From an uncultured Slackia sp. (lineage in GTDB: Bacteria; Actinomycetota; Coriobacteriia; Coriobacteriales; Eggerthellaceae), in NCBI RefSeq assembly GCF_959608125.1, contig NZ_CAUHPG010000003.1, positions 53,086 through 117,085 of the forward strand: a stretch of 64,000 bases of DNA, given 5' to 3'. Position 1 is the first letter of the stretch; every line of letters starts with the position of its first letter. The position numbers were made by a program, and so were the translations under genes. Of the stretch, positions 17,332 to 27,633 are shown piece by piece. The notes beneath the pieces were generated by a model, which saw only the letters and a program-made list of their open reading frames with translations, was not told the origin of the DNA and searched no databases.

Positions 17332-17354
17332 CCTTTTTCCCATACAATGCTTTT

Positions 17355-17382
17355 AAGAAAGGACGCTTCGGCGTCCTTTCTT
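17355..17382 (+). terminator. Terminator of the ribosomal operon
   Basis: A perfect 12-bp stem (17355-17366 with 17371-17382) with a stable TTCG tetraloop follows rplQ by 23 bases. It is nearly the same sequence as the terminator after nadE. Confidence 0.9.
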
Positions 17383-17592
17383 CGTTTCCGAGCGAGTTCG
17401 TCTACTCTCGTATTCGCCCCGCCGCAGTGCTGTTCGCTCGTCGAAAAGCGCGGGTCGGGGCTGGTTTCGTCTCGGTTGCAAAGGGTGCCTGCGGCTGCCG
17501 CGCAGGCGTTCGACGTGATACGATGGAGCCGTCCTTGGAAAAGGAGGGCGGTGCGCTCAGGGCGTGCGCCTCGATGCGGAGAGGAGGGCGTC

Positions 17593-17985
17593 ATGTCCGA
17601 GATCGGAAAGCTGATCAATGATGCCATCGATAAGGCTCAGGAACTGGCGAGCGAAATGAAGGAAGCGGGCGATAAAGTCATCGACGTCATTCAGGAGCAG
17701 ACGCCGGCCGTAGTGGAGAGCGCGCGTGCGAAGCGCGAGGAAATGGCGAACGCAACGCGCGAGAATATTCCCGTGCTGATCGACGAAGCGAAGGCCGCCG
17801 CCGATCGCGCCATGGAAACTCGCAAAGAGGTCGCCGAGCATGTCATGGACGCCACGTCCCAGATCGCCGACAGGTCGGTCGAACTGACTAAGGAGATGGG
17901 CGATCGTGCGGCCGAGGCCGCGAAGGCGACCGTCGAGCGCATTGCCAAGAAGGATTCCGCCGAGGAGGCGGCTGTCGAAGAATAG
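17593..17985 (+). CDS. Small amphipathic-helix protein (YtxH/apolipoprotein-like)
   Basis: I cannot assign a function. The 130 residues have no signal peptide or membrane helix and are predicted almost entirely helical. The Ala/Glu/Lys pattern has a rough 11-residue periodicity (for example AKAAADRAMETRKEVAEHVM), as in YtxH-like and apolipoprotein-like stress proteins. It could lie on the membrane surface or form a coiled coil. The ATG at 17593 has a GAGGAGGG ribosome site, so upstream in-frame sequence is not coding. It is followed by its own terminator. Confidence 0.75.
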   Translation: MSEIGKLINDAIDKAQELASEMKEAGDKVIDVIQEQTPAVVESARAKREEMANATRENIPVLIDEAKAAADRAMETRKEVAEHVMDATSQIADRSVELTKEMGDRAAEAAKATVERIAKKDSAEEAAVEE

Positions 17986-18016
17986 TTCGCTTGCGGCATC
18001 GTAGAGAACGCATGAT

Positions 18017-18043
18017 AAGAAAGGGGCGGTATGCCCCTTTCTT
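18017..18043 (+). terminator. Intrinsic terminator
   Basis: An 11-bp perfect stem (18017-18027 with 18033-18043) with a five-base loop and a following T-rich stretch ends the preceding small gene. It lies only 15 bases before the ecfT start. Confidence 0.85.
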
Positions 18044-18057
18044 TTATACTGGAACGC

Positions 18058-18798
18058 ATGTCTGAATCTCAACATATCCGAACTGGTCGCGTGGCTGCTC
18101 GCCATATGCGAATCGATGCGCGCATGGCTATCGTCGCGGTGCTCTTTTATTCGATCGCGCTTTTCGTGGCCCGGTCCTGGTTTGCCATGGGCGTGCTTGC
18201 TGCGGGTCTTGCGGCGGTCTTGGCGCTCGCTCGTGTGAATGTGGTCTTGATGCTCAAAGGTATCGTACCGTTGCTCGTCATACTGGCTTTCACGGTACTC
18301 GCCCATATTCCGCAGGGAATAGGCGAAGGCTTCTATTACGCGCTGCGCATCCTGCTGCTGGCATTGGCCACGTTGTGCGTGGCGTTTTCCTACGACGATA
18401 CGCGGCTCGTGCGCGCATTCGCGTCGTTTCTTGCGCCGTTGCGCTCTGTGCGCGTTCCTGTGGATGACATCGCGACCATGTTTTCGATCGCCATCAGGTT
18501 TATTCCCGTAAGTCTCGATGAGTTCCAGCGCGTTTCGAATGCCCAGCGCGCCCGCGGCGCAGCGCTTGACGAAGGCGGCGTGGTCGAGCGTGTGAAATGC
18601 TGGGGAAGCGTTCTGGTTCCGATTCTGGTGGGGCTGTTCCATCGCGCAGGGGTGCTGGCTCAGGCCATGGAAGCCCGCTGTTACGGCGGGGGAGCCCGTC
18701 GCACGAGTCTGCATGGCGACGAGCGACTGTGCGCGACGGACGTGCTTGCGGCGGCGGCCGTTTCGTTGGCCTGCATGGCCGTGGCGGTCTTTCTGTAG
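18058..18798 (+). CDS. ecfT: Energy-coupling factor transporter transmembrane protein EcfT
   Basis: EcfT is the scaffold that couples ATPase subunits EcfA/A' to a vitamin- or metal-binding S component. The 246 residues hold about five hydrophobic helices and the two coupling-helix motifs of the family: AQRARGAAL near residue 161 and AMEARCYGG near 204, where the usual ARG is altered to ARC in the second. No ATPase or S-component gene is next to it. In Firmicutes the module follows rplQ as ecfA1-ecfA2-ecfT, so its place here, shortly after rplQ but without ecfA, is suggestive of gene loss or relocation. The ribosome site before the ATG is weak. Confidence 0.82.
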   Translation: MSESQHIRTGRVAARHMRIDARMAIVAVLFYSIALFVARSWFAMGVLAAGLAAVLALARVNVVLMLKGIVPLLVILAFTVLAHIPQGIGEGFYYALRILLLALATLCVAFSYDDTRLVRAFASFLAPLRSVRVPVDDIATMFSIAIRFIPVSLDEFQRVSNAQRARGAALDEGGVVERVKCWGSVLVPILVGLFHRAGVLAQAMEARCYGGGARRTSLHGDERLCATDVLAAAAVSLACMAVAVFL

Positions 18799-19020
18799 GG
18801 CGTTCTTCGGCCGGCATCGCGGCGGTCGGGCCGTCTCGCGGCGCGGAGCGGCGCGCAAACCATGCCGGTCGAAGCGGCTCCTGCCACGCTTGCCAGCCGC
18901 TTGCCTTCGTTATACGCACAACCCGGTACAATCACCCTGTTTATACGGCGCGCCCGCGCCGTCTTCGTTGCGGCATGAATGCGAACATGCCGCGTGAAAC
19001 CGACCGAGGAGGCAATCTTC

Positions 19021-20316
<1,296 letters not shown>

Positions 20317-20332
20317 CAAGCGCGTGACTCCG

Positions 20333-20357
20333 GATGCCCGTCGTTTCGGCGGGCATC
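20333..20357 (+). terminator. Terminator after enolase
   Basis: A 10-bp stem (20333-20342 with 20348-20357, one G-T pair) with a GTTTC loop starts 16 bases after the eno stop codon. Confidence 0.6.
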
Positions 20358-20390
20358 TCCGCGTTTCGATGTCTGTTTGCGACGCGAATA

Positions 20391-20422
20391 TGAGAAAGGC
20401 TCCCCATGGGGAGCCTTTCTCA
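20391..20422. terminator. 32-bp perfect palindrome, bidirectional terminator
   Basis: The 32 bases are a perfect inverted repeat centred on CCATGG. As a hairpin it would end transcripts from both eno and the convergent MoxR gene. With the stem at 20333 it makes a tandem terminator. Confidence 0.8.
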
Positions 20423-20441
20423 TGCAGGGAAACGCGCGCGT

Positions 20442-21950
20442 CTATTCTTCGTCGAGATTCAGCCTGCCGATGCGTTCGGCAAGGTCGCCGCCGCGCTCGT
20501 GGAACAGCAGCTTCTCATTGTGCGCGAAGTAGCGGTCGCAGCCGTGATCGTTGATGAAGGCCATGCTGTGGCGGTTGACCGACAGGTCGGTGATCAGCAG
20601 CAGCATTTCCTGGCCGTCGCCGAAGGCGTCTTCGACGAAGCGGAACACGGCGTCGAGCGCGGCGGCCGCGGCATCGATGAGGATATCGAGGGCATCGAGC
20701 AGCGAACCGAAGCGCTCTTTAAGGTCGTCGAACGTCAGCGCCTCGCCGCCTGCCGCACGCACCGCGTCTTCGAGCAACGTGGCGGCGCGTTCGTAGGACA
20801 AACGCTTTTCATCGGTGAGCAGCCCGGCTTCCTTTTCTGCGGCGAGTTTGGCGCGGATGGCCGCTGCGCATTCGCCCGCCTTCTCGGCAGCATCGACGAC
20901 GCCTGCCGTTTCCAGTTCGTCGCGTAGCGCCGCCAGCTGGTCGTGCACGAAGCTTGCCGCGCGTTCTTCACAGGCGGCCTCGCGTACGCGAGCGATCAGC
21001 GCGTCTACGATCAGGCCCATAAGCGAGACGCGCTCGTCGAATGCCGCTTTGCGTGCGCGCTCGAGAATGGATTCGTCGGCCTTGCCGTCGACGATATCGT
21101 CGATGCGGTAATCGGAACGGTACTTGGAGAACAGCTCGTAATATACCGAGAAGTGCTTGGCCACTTCGGGGTTTTGCACATATTGGCCGATGAGCAGGTC
21201 GTCGACGGGCAGCCCCTCTTCTTCATACAATTTGATGATCGAGGACAGGTCGTCCCATCCGCGCGCCGTGACGAACGACATGCCGTCGACGGTGGTCTCG
21301 ACGCGGTAGAAGTTGCCGCGCTCGATGTCGAGGTAGGTGAGCACGGCGGGGTGCACGCCGGTCTGCACGGCATAGTCGCGCCACGCTTGGTAATCGGGCT
21401 CGACGTCGATGCGCTTGAGGCGGTCCCAGGTCGCCATGTCGAAATCATGCACGGTGCGGTTGTATTCGGGCGGGTTGCCTGCGGTGACCACGATCCAGCC
21501 GTCGGGAATGCGGTGGCGGCCGAATACCTTGTACTGCAGGAACTGCAGCATCGCGGGCGTCAGCGTCTCGGACACGCAGTTGATTTCGTCCAAGAACAGG
21601 ATGCCCTCGCTTTTGCCCGTGGCTTCCATGGAGTCGTAGACCGATGCGATGATTTCGCTCATGGTGTATTCGGACACGTCGTATTCGACGCCGCCGTAGG
21701 TCTTGCGCGCGATGAACGGCAGGCCCAGCGCGCTTTGACGGGTATGATGCGTCATGGAATACGAGACGAAGCCTACCTCGAGCTCCTGGGCGATCTGCTC
21801 CATGATCGCGGTCTTGCCGATGCCGGGGGCGCCGATCAGAAACACCGGACGCTGGCGGTTGACGGGCAGGCGGTAATCGCCGAATTCGTCTTTGGCGAAA
21901 TACGCCCTCATGGAGCGTTCGATCTGCTTCTTCGCTTGGCTGATGTTCAT
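20442..21950 (-). CDS. MoxR-type AAA+ ATPase
   Basis: This is a 502-residue cytosolic ATPase of the MoxR branch, a group that usually works as a chaperone-like partner of VWA proteins. Walker A GAPGIGKT is at 40-47, Walker B ILFLDE at 117-122, and a sensor-1 asparagine is in VVTAGNPPEYN. The AAA core ends near residue 300. The remaining ~200 residues are helical and Ala/Glu-rich, with a final LITDLSVNRHSMAFINDHGC segment, longer than in classic MoxR. The VWA gene lies 74 bp downstream... on the same strand its start is upstream at 23573, so the VWA gene is transcribed first and this gene second, 96 bp apart. The substrate is unknown. Confidence 0.85.
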   Translation of the reverse strand: MNISQAKKQIERSMRAYFAKDEFGDYRLPVNRQRPVFLIGAPGIGKTAIMEQIAQELEVGFVSYSMTHHTRQSALGLPFIARKTYGGVEYDVSEYTMSEIIASVYDSMEATGKSEGILFLDEINCVSETLTPAMLQFLQYKVFGRHRIPDGWIVVTAGNPPEYNRTVHDFDMATWDRLKRIDVEPDYQAWRDYAVQTGVHPAVLTYLDIERGNFYRVETTVDGMSFVTARGWDDLSSIIKLYEEEGLPVDDLLIGQYVQNPEVAKHFSVYYELFSKYRSDYRIDDIVDGKADESILERARKAAFDERVSLMGLIVDALIARVREAACEERAASFVHDQLAALRDELETAGVVDAAEKAGECAAAIRAKLAAEKEAGLLTDEKRLSYERAATLLEDAVRAAGGEALTFDDLKERFGSLLDALDILIDAAAAALDAVFRFVEDAFGDGQEMLLLITDLSVNRHSMAFINDHGCDRYFAHNEKLLFHERGGDLAERIGRLNLDEE

Positions 21951-22046
21951 GGGTCCTCCTTCGTGAGGCCGGGGCGCTCTATGGGCGATGCGGCCTCATG
22001 CGGTTTTGGTCGGCGGACGATCGTATGTATCGCCCATATGCGGTTT

Positions 22047-23573
22047 CTAAAGGGGGTCGTCGATGATCGCCTTCTCTTCGAGAACGACCTTCATGGCCCA
22101 GACGGGCACGGTCACGCCTGCATCGTCGTCTACGAAGACGAACGCCGCTTCGTAGTCGGGCTTGCGCGAGGGGTAGGTGCCCTGTCCGTCGGTGAAATAG
22201 ATAAGTCCTGCCAGGTCGGTGAATTCGCCGCGTTCGAGGGCGGCATCGACGTAGGAGAACACGGGGCGGAAGTCGGTTCCGCCGAGCCCCTTGATCTCGA
22301 GGTCGTCGAGGTAGTGTTCCAGGTCGGACAACGAACCGATGTGCGTGACATCGGCGATTTCGGCATCGCATTGGATGATCAGCACATTCATATCGGCGAA
22401 AAACCCGGTTTCGTCGGACAGGATCGAATAGGTCTTCTCGATGAACTTGCGCACAAGCCCGTCTTTCGTCGATGCCGACGTATCGATCGCTACCACGAAA
22501 TCGCGCACACGCTTCTCTTCGCTGTACTCGAGGGGCTCGATCAGGGGAAGGTTGCCGTAGCGCGACAGGCCGTAGCAGTAGTACACATAGTCGAATTCGT
22601 CGTCGTTGATGCGCATATGTTCGCCCATGCGCGCGAACTTGCGCAGGAACTCGCGGTAGTCCTGCTTTTCGCGTGTGACGGACCGCAGGTTCATCGACAG
22701 GTTGGACCCCTCGACGCCCCAGAGCTGCACGTAGGTATCGAGCTGCACGCCCATCTCGTAGGCGGCGTTTTTCCATTGGTCGCGCGAGCGGTCGAGGTTC
22801 ACCGTGTCGGCGAAGCGCTTGCCGATCGCCTCGGCGGCGTTTTCGGGCGCTTCCTTCTGCGCGATGTCTTCTTGTTTCAGGCCGCGACGCGACGAATGGC
22901 TCTTCTCGCGCTTGTCGGCGTCCTGGGGAAGCTCCGCGTCGGTGCCGTCCTGGGCCGCTTCGGTGGCGGCGTCGGTGCGCTTCGTGTCGTTTTCTTCGAC
23001 GCGGCTGCTCTCGGGGTCCTTCGATTTCTCGGCCTCTTCGGCAGCCATCACGTGCCAAGGCGCATGGTCGTCGACGAGGAACGGTTTGCGCATGGCTTCG
23101 ACGCGCTCGTCATCAGTAACGGTATCAACAAGATACCTATATATAGTTTCGGCTGTAATGATATTCAGGTTAGCTTCTATCTCAGCGATAGTGGCTTGCT
23201 GGCGTGCCACGGCTTCGGTACGCGCGGCGGGGATGTCCAGTTGGGCCATGACGTGTTCGACGGCGATGTCGCAGGCGGTATCCCAGCGCAGCGCGTCGAC
23301 GCGCGCGTCGGTATACAGATGGAGGAACACGTTGTGCAGCGTCATGTGCAGAAACGCATGGGCGGCGAATGCGGGCTCGGCGGCGTAGCTGCGTGCGAAC
23401 GAGGCGGAATCGAAGCGGATGTAGGCGCCGTCGGTCGCAAGCGTGGCTCCCGGTACCGGCAGGGGGCGCAGGCGGGCGAAGGCGGCGTTCATGAAGCGCA
23501 GTCGTACGAGCAGCGCGTTTTTGGCGAGGTCGAGCGCCTGGACGGCAAGCGCGTCGACGGTTTCGGTTGCCAT
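22047..23573 (-). CDS. VWA-like protein with metallopeptidase-like N-terminus (DUF2201 type)
   Basis: This 508-residue protein is the likely partner of the MoxR ATPase gene that follows. Residues 1-175 resemble the putative metallopeptidase half of DUF2201 proteins, with HMTLHNVFLH at 76-85 in place of a clear HExxH. A charged Glu/Lys/Ser linker covers about 176-250. The C-terminal half is a VWA-like domain with the metal-site residues DTSAS at 364-368, GGTD at 431-434 and FTDG near 463. The ATG at 23573 has a GGGA ribosome site; the ATG at 23585 has none. A local AT-rich patch covers about 23115-23200. No cofactor-dependent enzyme that it might activate is adjacent. Confidence 0.82.
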   Translation of the reverse strand: MATETVDALAVQALDLAKNALLVRLRFMNAAFARLRPLPVPGATLATDGAYIRFDSASFARSYAAEPAFAAHAFLHMTLHNVFLHLYTDARVDALRWDTACDIAVEHVMAQLDIPAARTEAVARQQATIAEIEANLNIITAETIYRYLVDTVTDDERVEAMRKPFLVDDHAPWHVMAAEEAEKSKDPESSRVEENDTKRTDAATEAAQDGTDAELPQDADKREKSHSSRRGLKQEDIAQKEAPENAAEAIGKRFADTVNLDRSRDQWKNAAYEMGVQLDTYVQLWGVEGSNLSMNLRSVTREKQDYREFLRKFARMGEHMRINDDEFDYVYYCYGLSRYGNLPLIEPLEYSEEKRVRDFVVAIDTSASTKDGLVRKFIEKTYSILSDETGFFADMNVLIIQCDAEIADVTHIGSLSDLEHYLDDLEIKGLGGTDFRPVFSYVDAALERGEFTDLAGLIYFTDGQGTYPSRKPDYEAAFVFVDDDAGVTVPVWAMKVVLEEKAIIDDPL

Positions 23574-23753
23574 AATCGCTCCCATCGAGAGACGTTTGCG
23601 GGCTGAAAGCAGCCCGCCGCGTCCGCTTCTCGGAAGGTCGCGGGGCGTGCTTGCCCTAACTCCAGGGCGCAGTGTAGCATGGGGCGAAACGCCGGTAAAC
23701 AACCGTCGCCGACAATGCGGCCAAGCCGTATTCTGCTCGGGGAAGGAGCTCCT

Positions 23754-25706
23754 ATGACGTGCGATTTTCTGGTTTTCGAAGATGAAGAAACCGCTGTCGA
23801 AGACCTCATCGCCGCCGCGGTCGCCCGCCCGCGCCACCTGCGCGCGGACGAGGCCGACGTGCGCGATGCGGCGCGTGCCCGCGAAGGCGAGGTGTGGTCA
23901 CCGCAGCTTCTTCCGTACGAGGAGTGGGTTTCGTCGGCCCGCGCCGACGGTCGCGCCCCTGCCAACGAGATGCTGCCTGCGCAGGAAATCGGCCTGATTT
24001 ACTCGGGCGCGCGCAGCATGGGCATCGAACGCGAAGAACTCGATGCCGTGCTCGATCGCGCCATGGCGGGAAGCGATCTGGCGCGTCCCGAAAGCAGCGC
24101 CGTTTTGGCCCCGCGCGTATCGGGCGGCGACGCGTCCGACCTGAGCGACATCGTGGCCGTCCGTCGCGAGGACGACGGCTACGCCTTGGTGGGCTTCGAC
24201 CTGAAGCGCTTGGCGAAAGCGATCGGCTCCGACCACGTTACGGCGGTGCTGCCCGCCTCGGTCGAAGGCGTTCCGATCGTGCGCGTGACCGCCGAAGCGT
24301 TCGCGCGTCGTTTCGTGCAGGGCGTCGGAGTGCGGCTGATGGTGGTGCCTGACACCGTGAAGCGGATCGACGCATCGGCGTTCTCGGCGGTTTCGGCCGG
24401 CTGCATCCATCTGGGTGCCGGGCTCGAGCACATGGGCGAGCAGCCGTGCGATCTGGCGGGCGTGTCGCCGCGCTTGGGGAGCCGCGCGTATTCCGTCGAC
24501 GAGCGCAACGGGCGCTATAGCGCGCGTGATGGAAGCCTGTTCGATAACGAGGGAGCGCGCCTGGTGTTCGCTGCGCCGCCGTATGACGAGCGCATGACGG
24601 TGCCCGAGGGCGTCGAGGAGATAGGCGGCTCGGCATTCTGCGCCGGCTGCGCGCAACCCAACGTGGTGCATGCGCCCGCGTCGCTTGCGCGCGTGGCCGC
24701 CCGCGAATGGGACGATGCCGTATGGATTTTCCCCGACGAGGCCCCTGCGGTCGCGCCGCTTCATGCGCGCGGCGTGCGTTTGGCGAGCGAGCGGGTGGTC
24801 GAACACGACGAATGCTTCTACGATTTCGACGACGAGGGCGCCGTCCTGGTGGCGGGTCCTGCCGCGCCGAAGTCCATTTCGAAACGCTTTGCCGAAGCGG
24901 CGGCCGTGCGCCATGCGGGCATGGGCGATCTGGCCCCGTCCGCGGCCATCAAGGCTCCCGCGCCTCCGGTGCGCCGTGCCCTTTCCCTTCCCGCCGAAGT
25001 GCAGGGCCGCCTGCTCGTGCGTATCGGCGTGAGGGCGTTGCCGTATGCGCCCGCAACGCTTTCGCTTCCTGCGACGGTGCGTACGATCGAGCGCGACAAC
25101 GCCTGCCGCGGCACCGAGCGCCTCGTTCTGCCCGAAGGGCTGCATGCGATCGGCGCGCATTGCTTCTGTTCCCGCTTGTTTTCCACGCCCGTGTCGATTC
25201 CGCGCAGCGTAACGAGCATCGGCGAGGGGTGCTTCGAGTACGCGACATGCCGTCTCGAGAGCACGGGCTCGGTCGTCCATGTGTCGGCCGACCAGCTCCT
25301 GAGCTGCTTCATCGACGCGTCCGGAAGCGGGGAAGTTCCCTTCGACTACGACGCCTATGACGAGTTGCTGTTGTCTGGCAAGAACTTGCCCGACCGTCTG
25401 GGCGCGATCATCCATCGTATCGCCGATCCGCATGTTCCGTCGACAGCGGTGCGCAATGCGCTGGTCGAACGACTGAAAGAGCGCGCATCCGAGGCGCGCA
25501 TGCGCGTTGCCCGCGACGGGGAGCGCGACGAGGTGGCGGCGCTGCTGGCGGCGGGATTCATCGATGACGAATCGTTCGACGAGCAGATCGAATTGCTGCG
25601 TTCGTGCAACCGCACCGACTGCGTGCTGTATCTGATGGAGGAGCATCGCCGCAAGAGCAAGGCGAGCGGCGAACGGGCGACGTCTCGCTCGCGTTTCGCG
25701 CTGTAA
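23754..25706 (+). CDS. BspA-like leucine-rich-repeat protein without signal peptide
   Basis: The 650-residue protein has no signal peptide or membrane helix, so it is probably cytosolic. It carries degenerate LRR_5 (BspA-like) repeats, seen in VKRIDASAFSAV, VEEIGGSAFCAG and VTSIGEGCFEYA, each a beta strand then IGxxAF-type turn. The N-terminal 130 residues are acidic and of unknown fold. The last ~100 residues are helical and end with a basic tail. It is divergent from the MoxR/VWA pair, 180 bp apart, which suggests shared control and perhaps shared work. The ATG at 23754 has a GGAAGGAG ribosome site. Function unknown. Confidence 0.72.
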   Translation: MTCDFLVFEDEETAVEDLIAAAVARPRHLRADEADVRDAARAREGEVWSPQLLPYEEWVSSARADGRAPANEMLPAQEIGLIYSGARSMGIEREELDAVLDRAMAGSDLARPESSAVLAPRVSGGDASDLSDIVAVRREDDGYALVGFDLKRLAKAIGSDHVTAVLPASVEGVPIVRVTAEAFARRFVQGVGVRLMVVPDTVKRIDASAFSAVSAGCIHLGAGLEHMGEQPCDLAGVSPRLGSRAYSVDERNGRYSARDGSLFDNEGARLVFAAPPYDERMTVPEGVEEIGGSAFCAGCAQPNVVHAPASLARVAAREWDDAVWIFPDEAPAVAPLHARGVRLASERVVEHDECFYDFDDEGAVLVAGPAAPKSISKRFAEAAAVRHAGMGDLAPSAAIKAPAPPVRRALSLPAEVQGRLLVRIGVRALPYAPATLSLPATVRTIERDNACRGTERLVLPEGLHAIGAHCFCSRLFSTPVSIPRSVTSIGEGCFEYATCRLESTGSVVHVSADQLLSCFIDASGSGEVPFDYDAYDELLLSGKNLPDRLGAIIHRIADPHVPSTAVRNALVERLKERASEARMRVARDGERDEVAALLAAGFIDDESFDEQIELLRSCNRTDCVLYLMEEHRRKSKASGERATSRSRFAL

Positions 25707-25711
25707 TGGCG

Positions 25712-25746
25712 AGGAAGGAGGGCTCGGCGGCGCCCTCCTTCCTTTT
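25712..25746 (+). terminator. Intrinsic terminator after LRR gene
   Basis: A 12-bp stem (25712-25723 with 25732-25743) with an eight-base loop is followed by a T-rich stretch. Confidence 0.85.
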
Positions 25747-25952
25747 GAAGCCATTTTGTAAAAAATTATTTTTTGTTCGCATTCGGCATCAATGAACAGG
25801 AAGTTTTAAAAAATAATCATCACGTTTGCACGAAAATGAATCGGGCGCCGACATTGTGTTGAACATTTGGAGACGTTTTGGGGGTATCCTGTTTAGGAAC
25901 GTCGCGGGGCCGTTTCCCGCGGCTATGGGTTCCCAGAAGAAAGCAGGTTGCC

Positions 25953-27422
25953 ATGTCGAACCTCGCATCGGGCCGCACCGACCAGGTCAACGACCCAAAC
26001 GGACTCTCACTTCCTCACCTTATCGCAGCGGTGATCACGGCCGTCATTGGCGGCGGCGTCTTCACGATGGCGGGCGATATGGCGGCGGCAGGAGCTAACA
26101 CGGGCGCAGTGCTCATCGGCTGGCTCGTGTGCGGCATCGGCGTGTTCTGCCTGATGATGTGCTTCTACGCTTTGAACAAGTTCAAGCCTGAGCTTACCGG
26201 CGGCATTTACAGCTATGCCCGTGCCGGCTTCGGCGAATTCATGGGCTTCAACTCGGCGTACGGCTACTGGATCAGCGCCCTTCTGGCGACGGTCTCCTAC
26301 ACCACGCTCTTGTTCGCCAGCCTGTCGTTTTTCTTCCCCGTGTTCGGCGAGGGCAACAACCTCGTATCGGTGATCGGCGCCTCGTTGATCGTCTGGGTGT
26401 GTTGGGCGCTGGTCTGCCGCGGCGTGAAAGAGGCCGCGAGCATCAATATCATCACTACGATCGCCAAGCTCGTTCCGCTGTTCGTGGCCATCGTGGCGAT
26501 CATCTTCTCGATGAATTTCGATCCCGCCATCTTCATGGAGAACTTCTGGGGCGAGCCTGACGGCCCCGCCTTGTGGGACCAGATCGTCGGCACTGTCGGC
26601 GTGAGCATCTGGATTTTCCTCGGCATCGAAGGCGCCGTGGCCATCTCCGGCCGCGCGAAGCACAGCAAAGACGTCGGTCGCGCCACCATCATCGCGTTCT
26701 GCGGCATTCTTGCCATCTACCTGATCGTATCCATTCTTTCCATGGGCGTCATGCCGCGTGCCGAGCTTGCCGCGTTGCCCAATCCGTCCATGGCCGGCGT
26801 GCTCGAAGCCGTCGTCGGTCCCTGGGGCGCCGCATTGGTGAATCTCGGCGTCGCGCTTTCGCTTTTGGGAGCCATGCTGGGCTACACCATCATCGCGTCC
26901 GAGTGCCCGCATGAAGCCGCCGAGCAGGGCGTGTTCCCGAAGATCTTCGCTAAGAAGAACAAGAACGGCGCGCCTATCGTCACCTGCACCATCACCTGCC
27001 TGATCGTCCAGGCCTTCTTGGTGATCATCCTGTTCTCCGAGCAGACCTACCAGTTCTTCTACGGCGTGTCGGTGTCCATGATCTTGATTCCGTACTTCTT
27101 CAGCACCTTCTATCTGTTCGTTTGCGCGGTGAAGAAGGACGGCTTCGCGGGCCAGAGCGCCAAGACCGTGTGGTTCTATCGAGTCATCGGATTCGTCGGC
27201 TTCTTCTACAGCCTGTTCCTGATCTATGCGGGTGGCTTGACGGGCCTTATGATCACCACGATCCTGTTCGCTCCCGGCATCCTGCTGTATCTGTACGGCC
27301 AGAAGGAACGCGGCCAGGCCATCTTGCCGAAGACCGTCGACAAGGTCGTCGCTGCTGCGATCGTGATCTTCTTCGTCGTGAGCCTCGTCATGATCTTCAC
27401 CGGTCAGATCAGCGTGATTTAA
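25953..27422 (+). CDS. APC-family basic amino acid antiporter (ArcD-like)
   Basis: This is a 489-residue inner-membrane transporter with about twelve helices. The AVIGGGVFTMAGDMA segment in the first helix is the substrate-binding loop of amino acid/polyamine antiporters, and the GGIYSYARAGFGEFMGF stretch also fits. It is closest in memory to arginine/ornithine exchangers, which feed the arginine deiminase pathway used for energy by many Eggerthellaceae; lysine/cadaverine or agmatine/putrescine exchange is an alternative. No arginine deiminase genes are adjacent. The ~200 bp before it are strongly AT-rich from 25745 to 25850 and probably hold its promoter. Confidence 0.82.
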   Translation: MSNLASGRTDQVNDPNGLSLPHLIAAVITAVIGGGVFTMAGDMAAAGANTGAVLIGWLVCGIGVFCLMMCFYALNKFKPELTGGIYSYARAGFGEFMGFNSAYGYWISALLATVSYTTLLFASLSFFFPVFGEGNNLVSVIGASLIVWVCWALVCRGVKEAASINIITTIAKLVPLFVAIVAIIFSMNFDPAIFMENFWGEPDGPALWDQIVGTVGVSIWIFLGIEGAVAISGRAKHSKDVGRATIIAFCGILAIYLIVSILSMGVMPRAELAALPNPSMAGVLEAVVGPWGAALVNLGVALSLLGAMLGYTIIASECPHEAAEQGVFPKIFAKKNKNGAPIVTCTITCLIVQAFLVIILFSEQTYQFFYGVSVSMILIPYFFSTFYLFVCAVKKDGFAGQSAKTVWFYRVIGFVGFFYSLFLIYAGGLTGLMITTILFAPGILLYLYGQKERGQAILPKTVDKVVAAAIVIFFVVSLVMIFTGQISVI

Positions 27423-27465
27423 ACGGCCGGCGACACGGCCCCGACCCTAATTCGATAATCGTTCG

Positions 27466-27491
27466 AGAGAGCCCGCTCCGGCGGGTTTTCT
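27466..27491 (+). terminator. Intrinsic terminator after antiporter gene
   Basis: The stem GCCCGC / GCGGGT around a TCCG loop (27471-27486) is extended by weaker pairs to 27466-27491 and followed by T-rich sequence. Confidence 0.7.
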
Positions 27492-27633
27492 CATGCGTGG
27501 TGTCGTCGTGACGAGACCGCCCTTGCATGAAAGCGACCCCGGCCGTTGTGATACTATGCCAACAGCTTTCATAGCGCATCGTGAATCGACCGACGGAAAC
27601 GCATTATCCCTGCCCCAAGGAGCGCAATTCTTC

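Noticed and set aside
17347..17592. Upstream in-frame extension of the amphipathic-helix gene
   Set aside because: It includes the rplQ terminator region and lacks a ribosome site; the ATG at 17593 is well supported.
20943..23606. An 887-codon open frame on the plus strand
   Set aside because: It lies antisense to the MoxR and VWA genes, whose Walker and VWA motifs are clear on the minus strand. The plus-strand product is a His/Val/Gly/Asp-rich mirror typical of antisense frames in GC-rich DNA.
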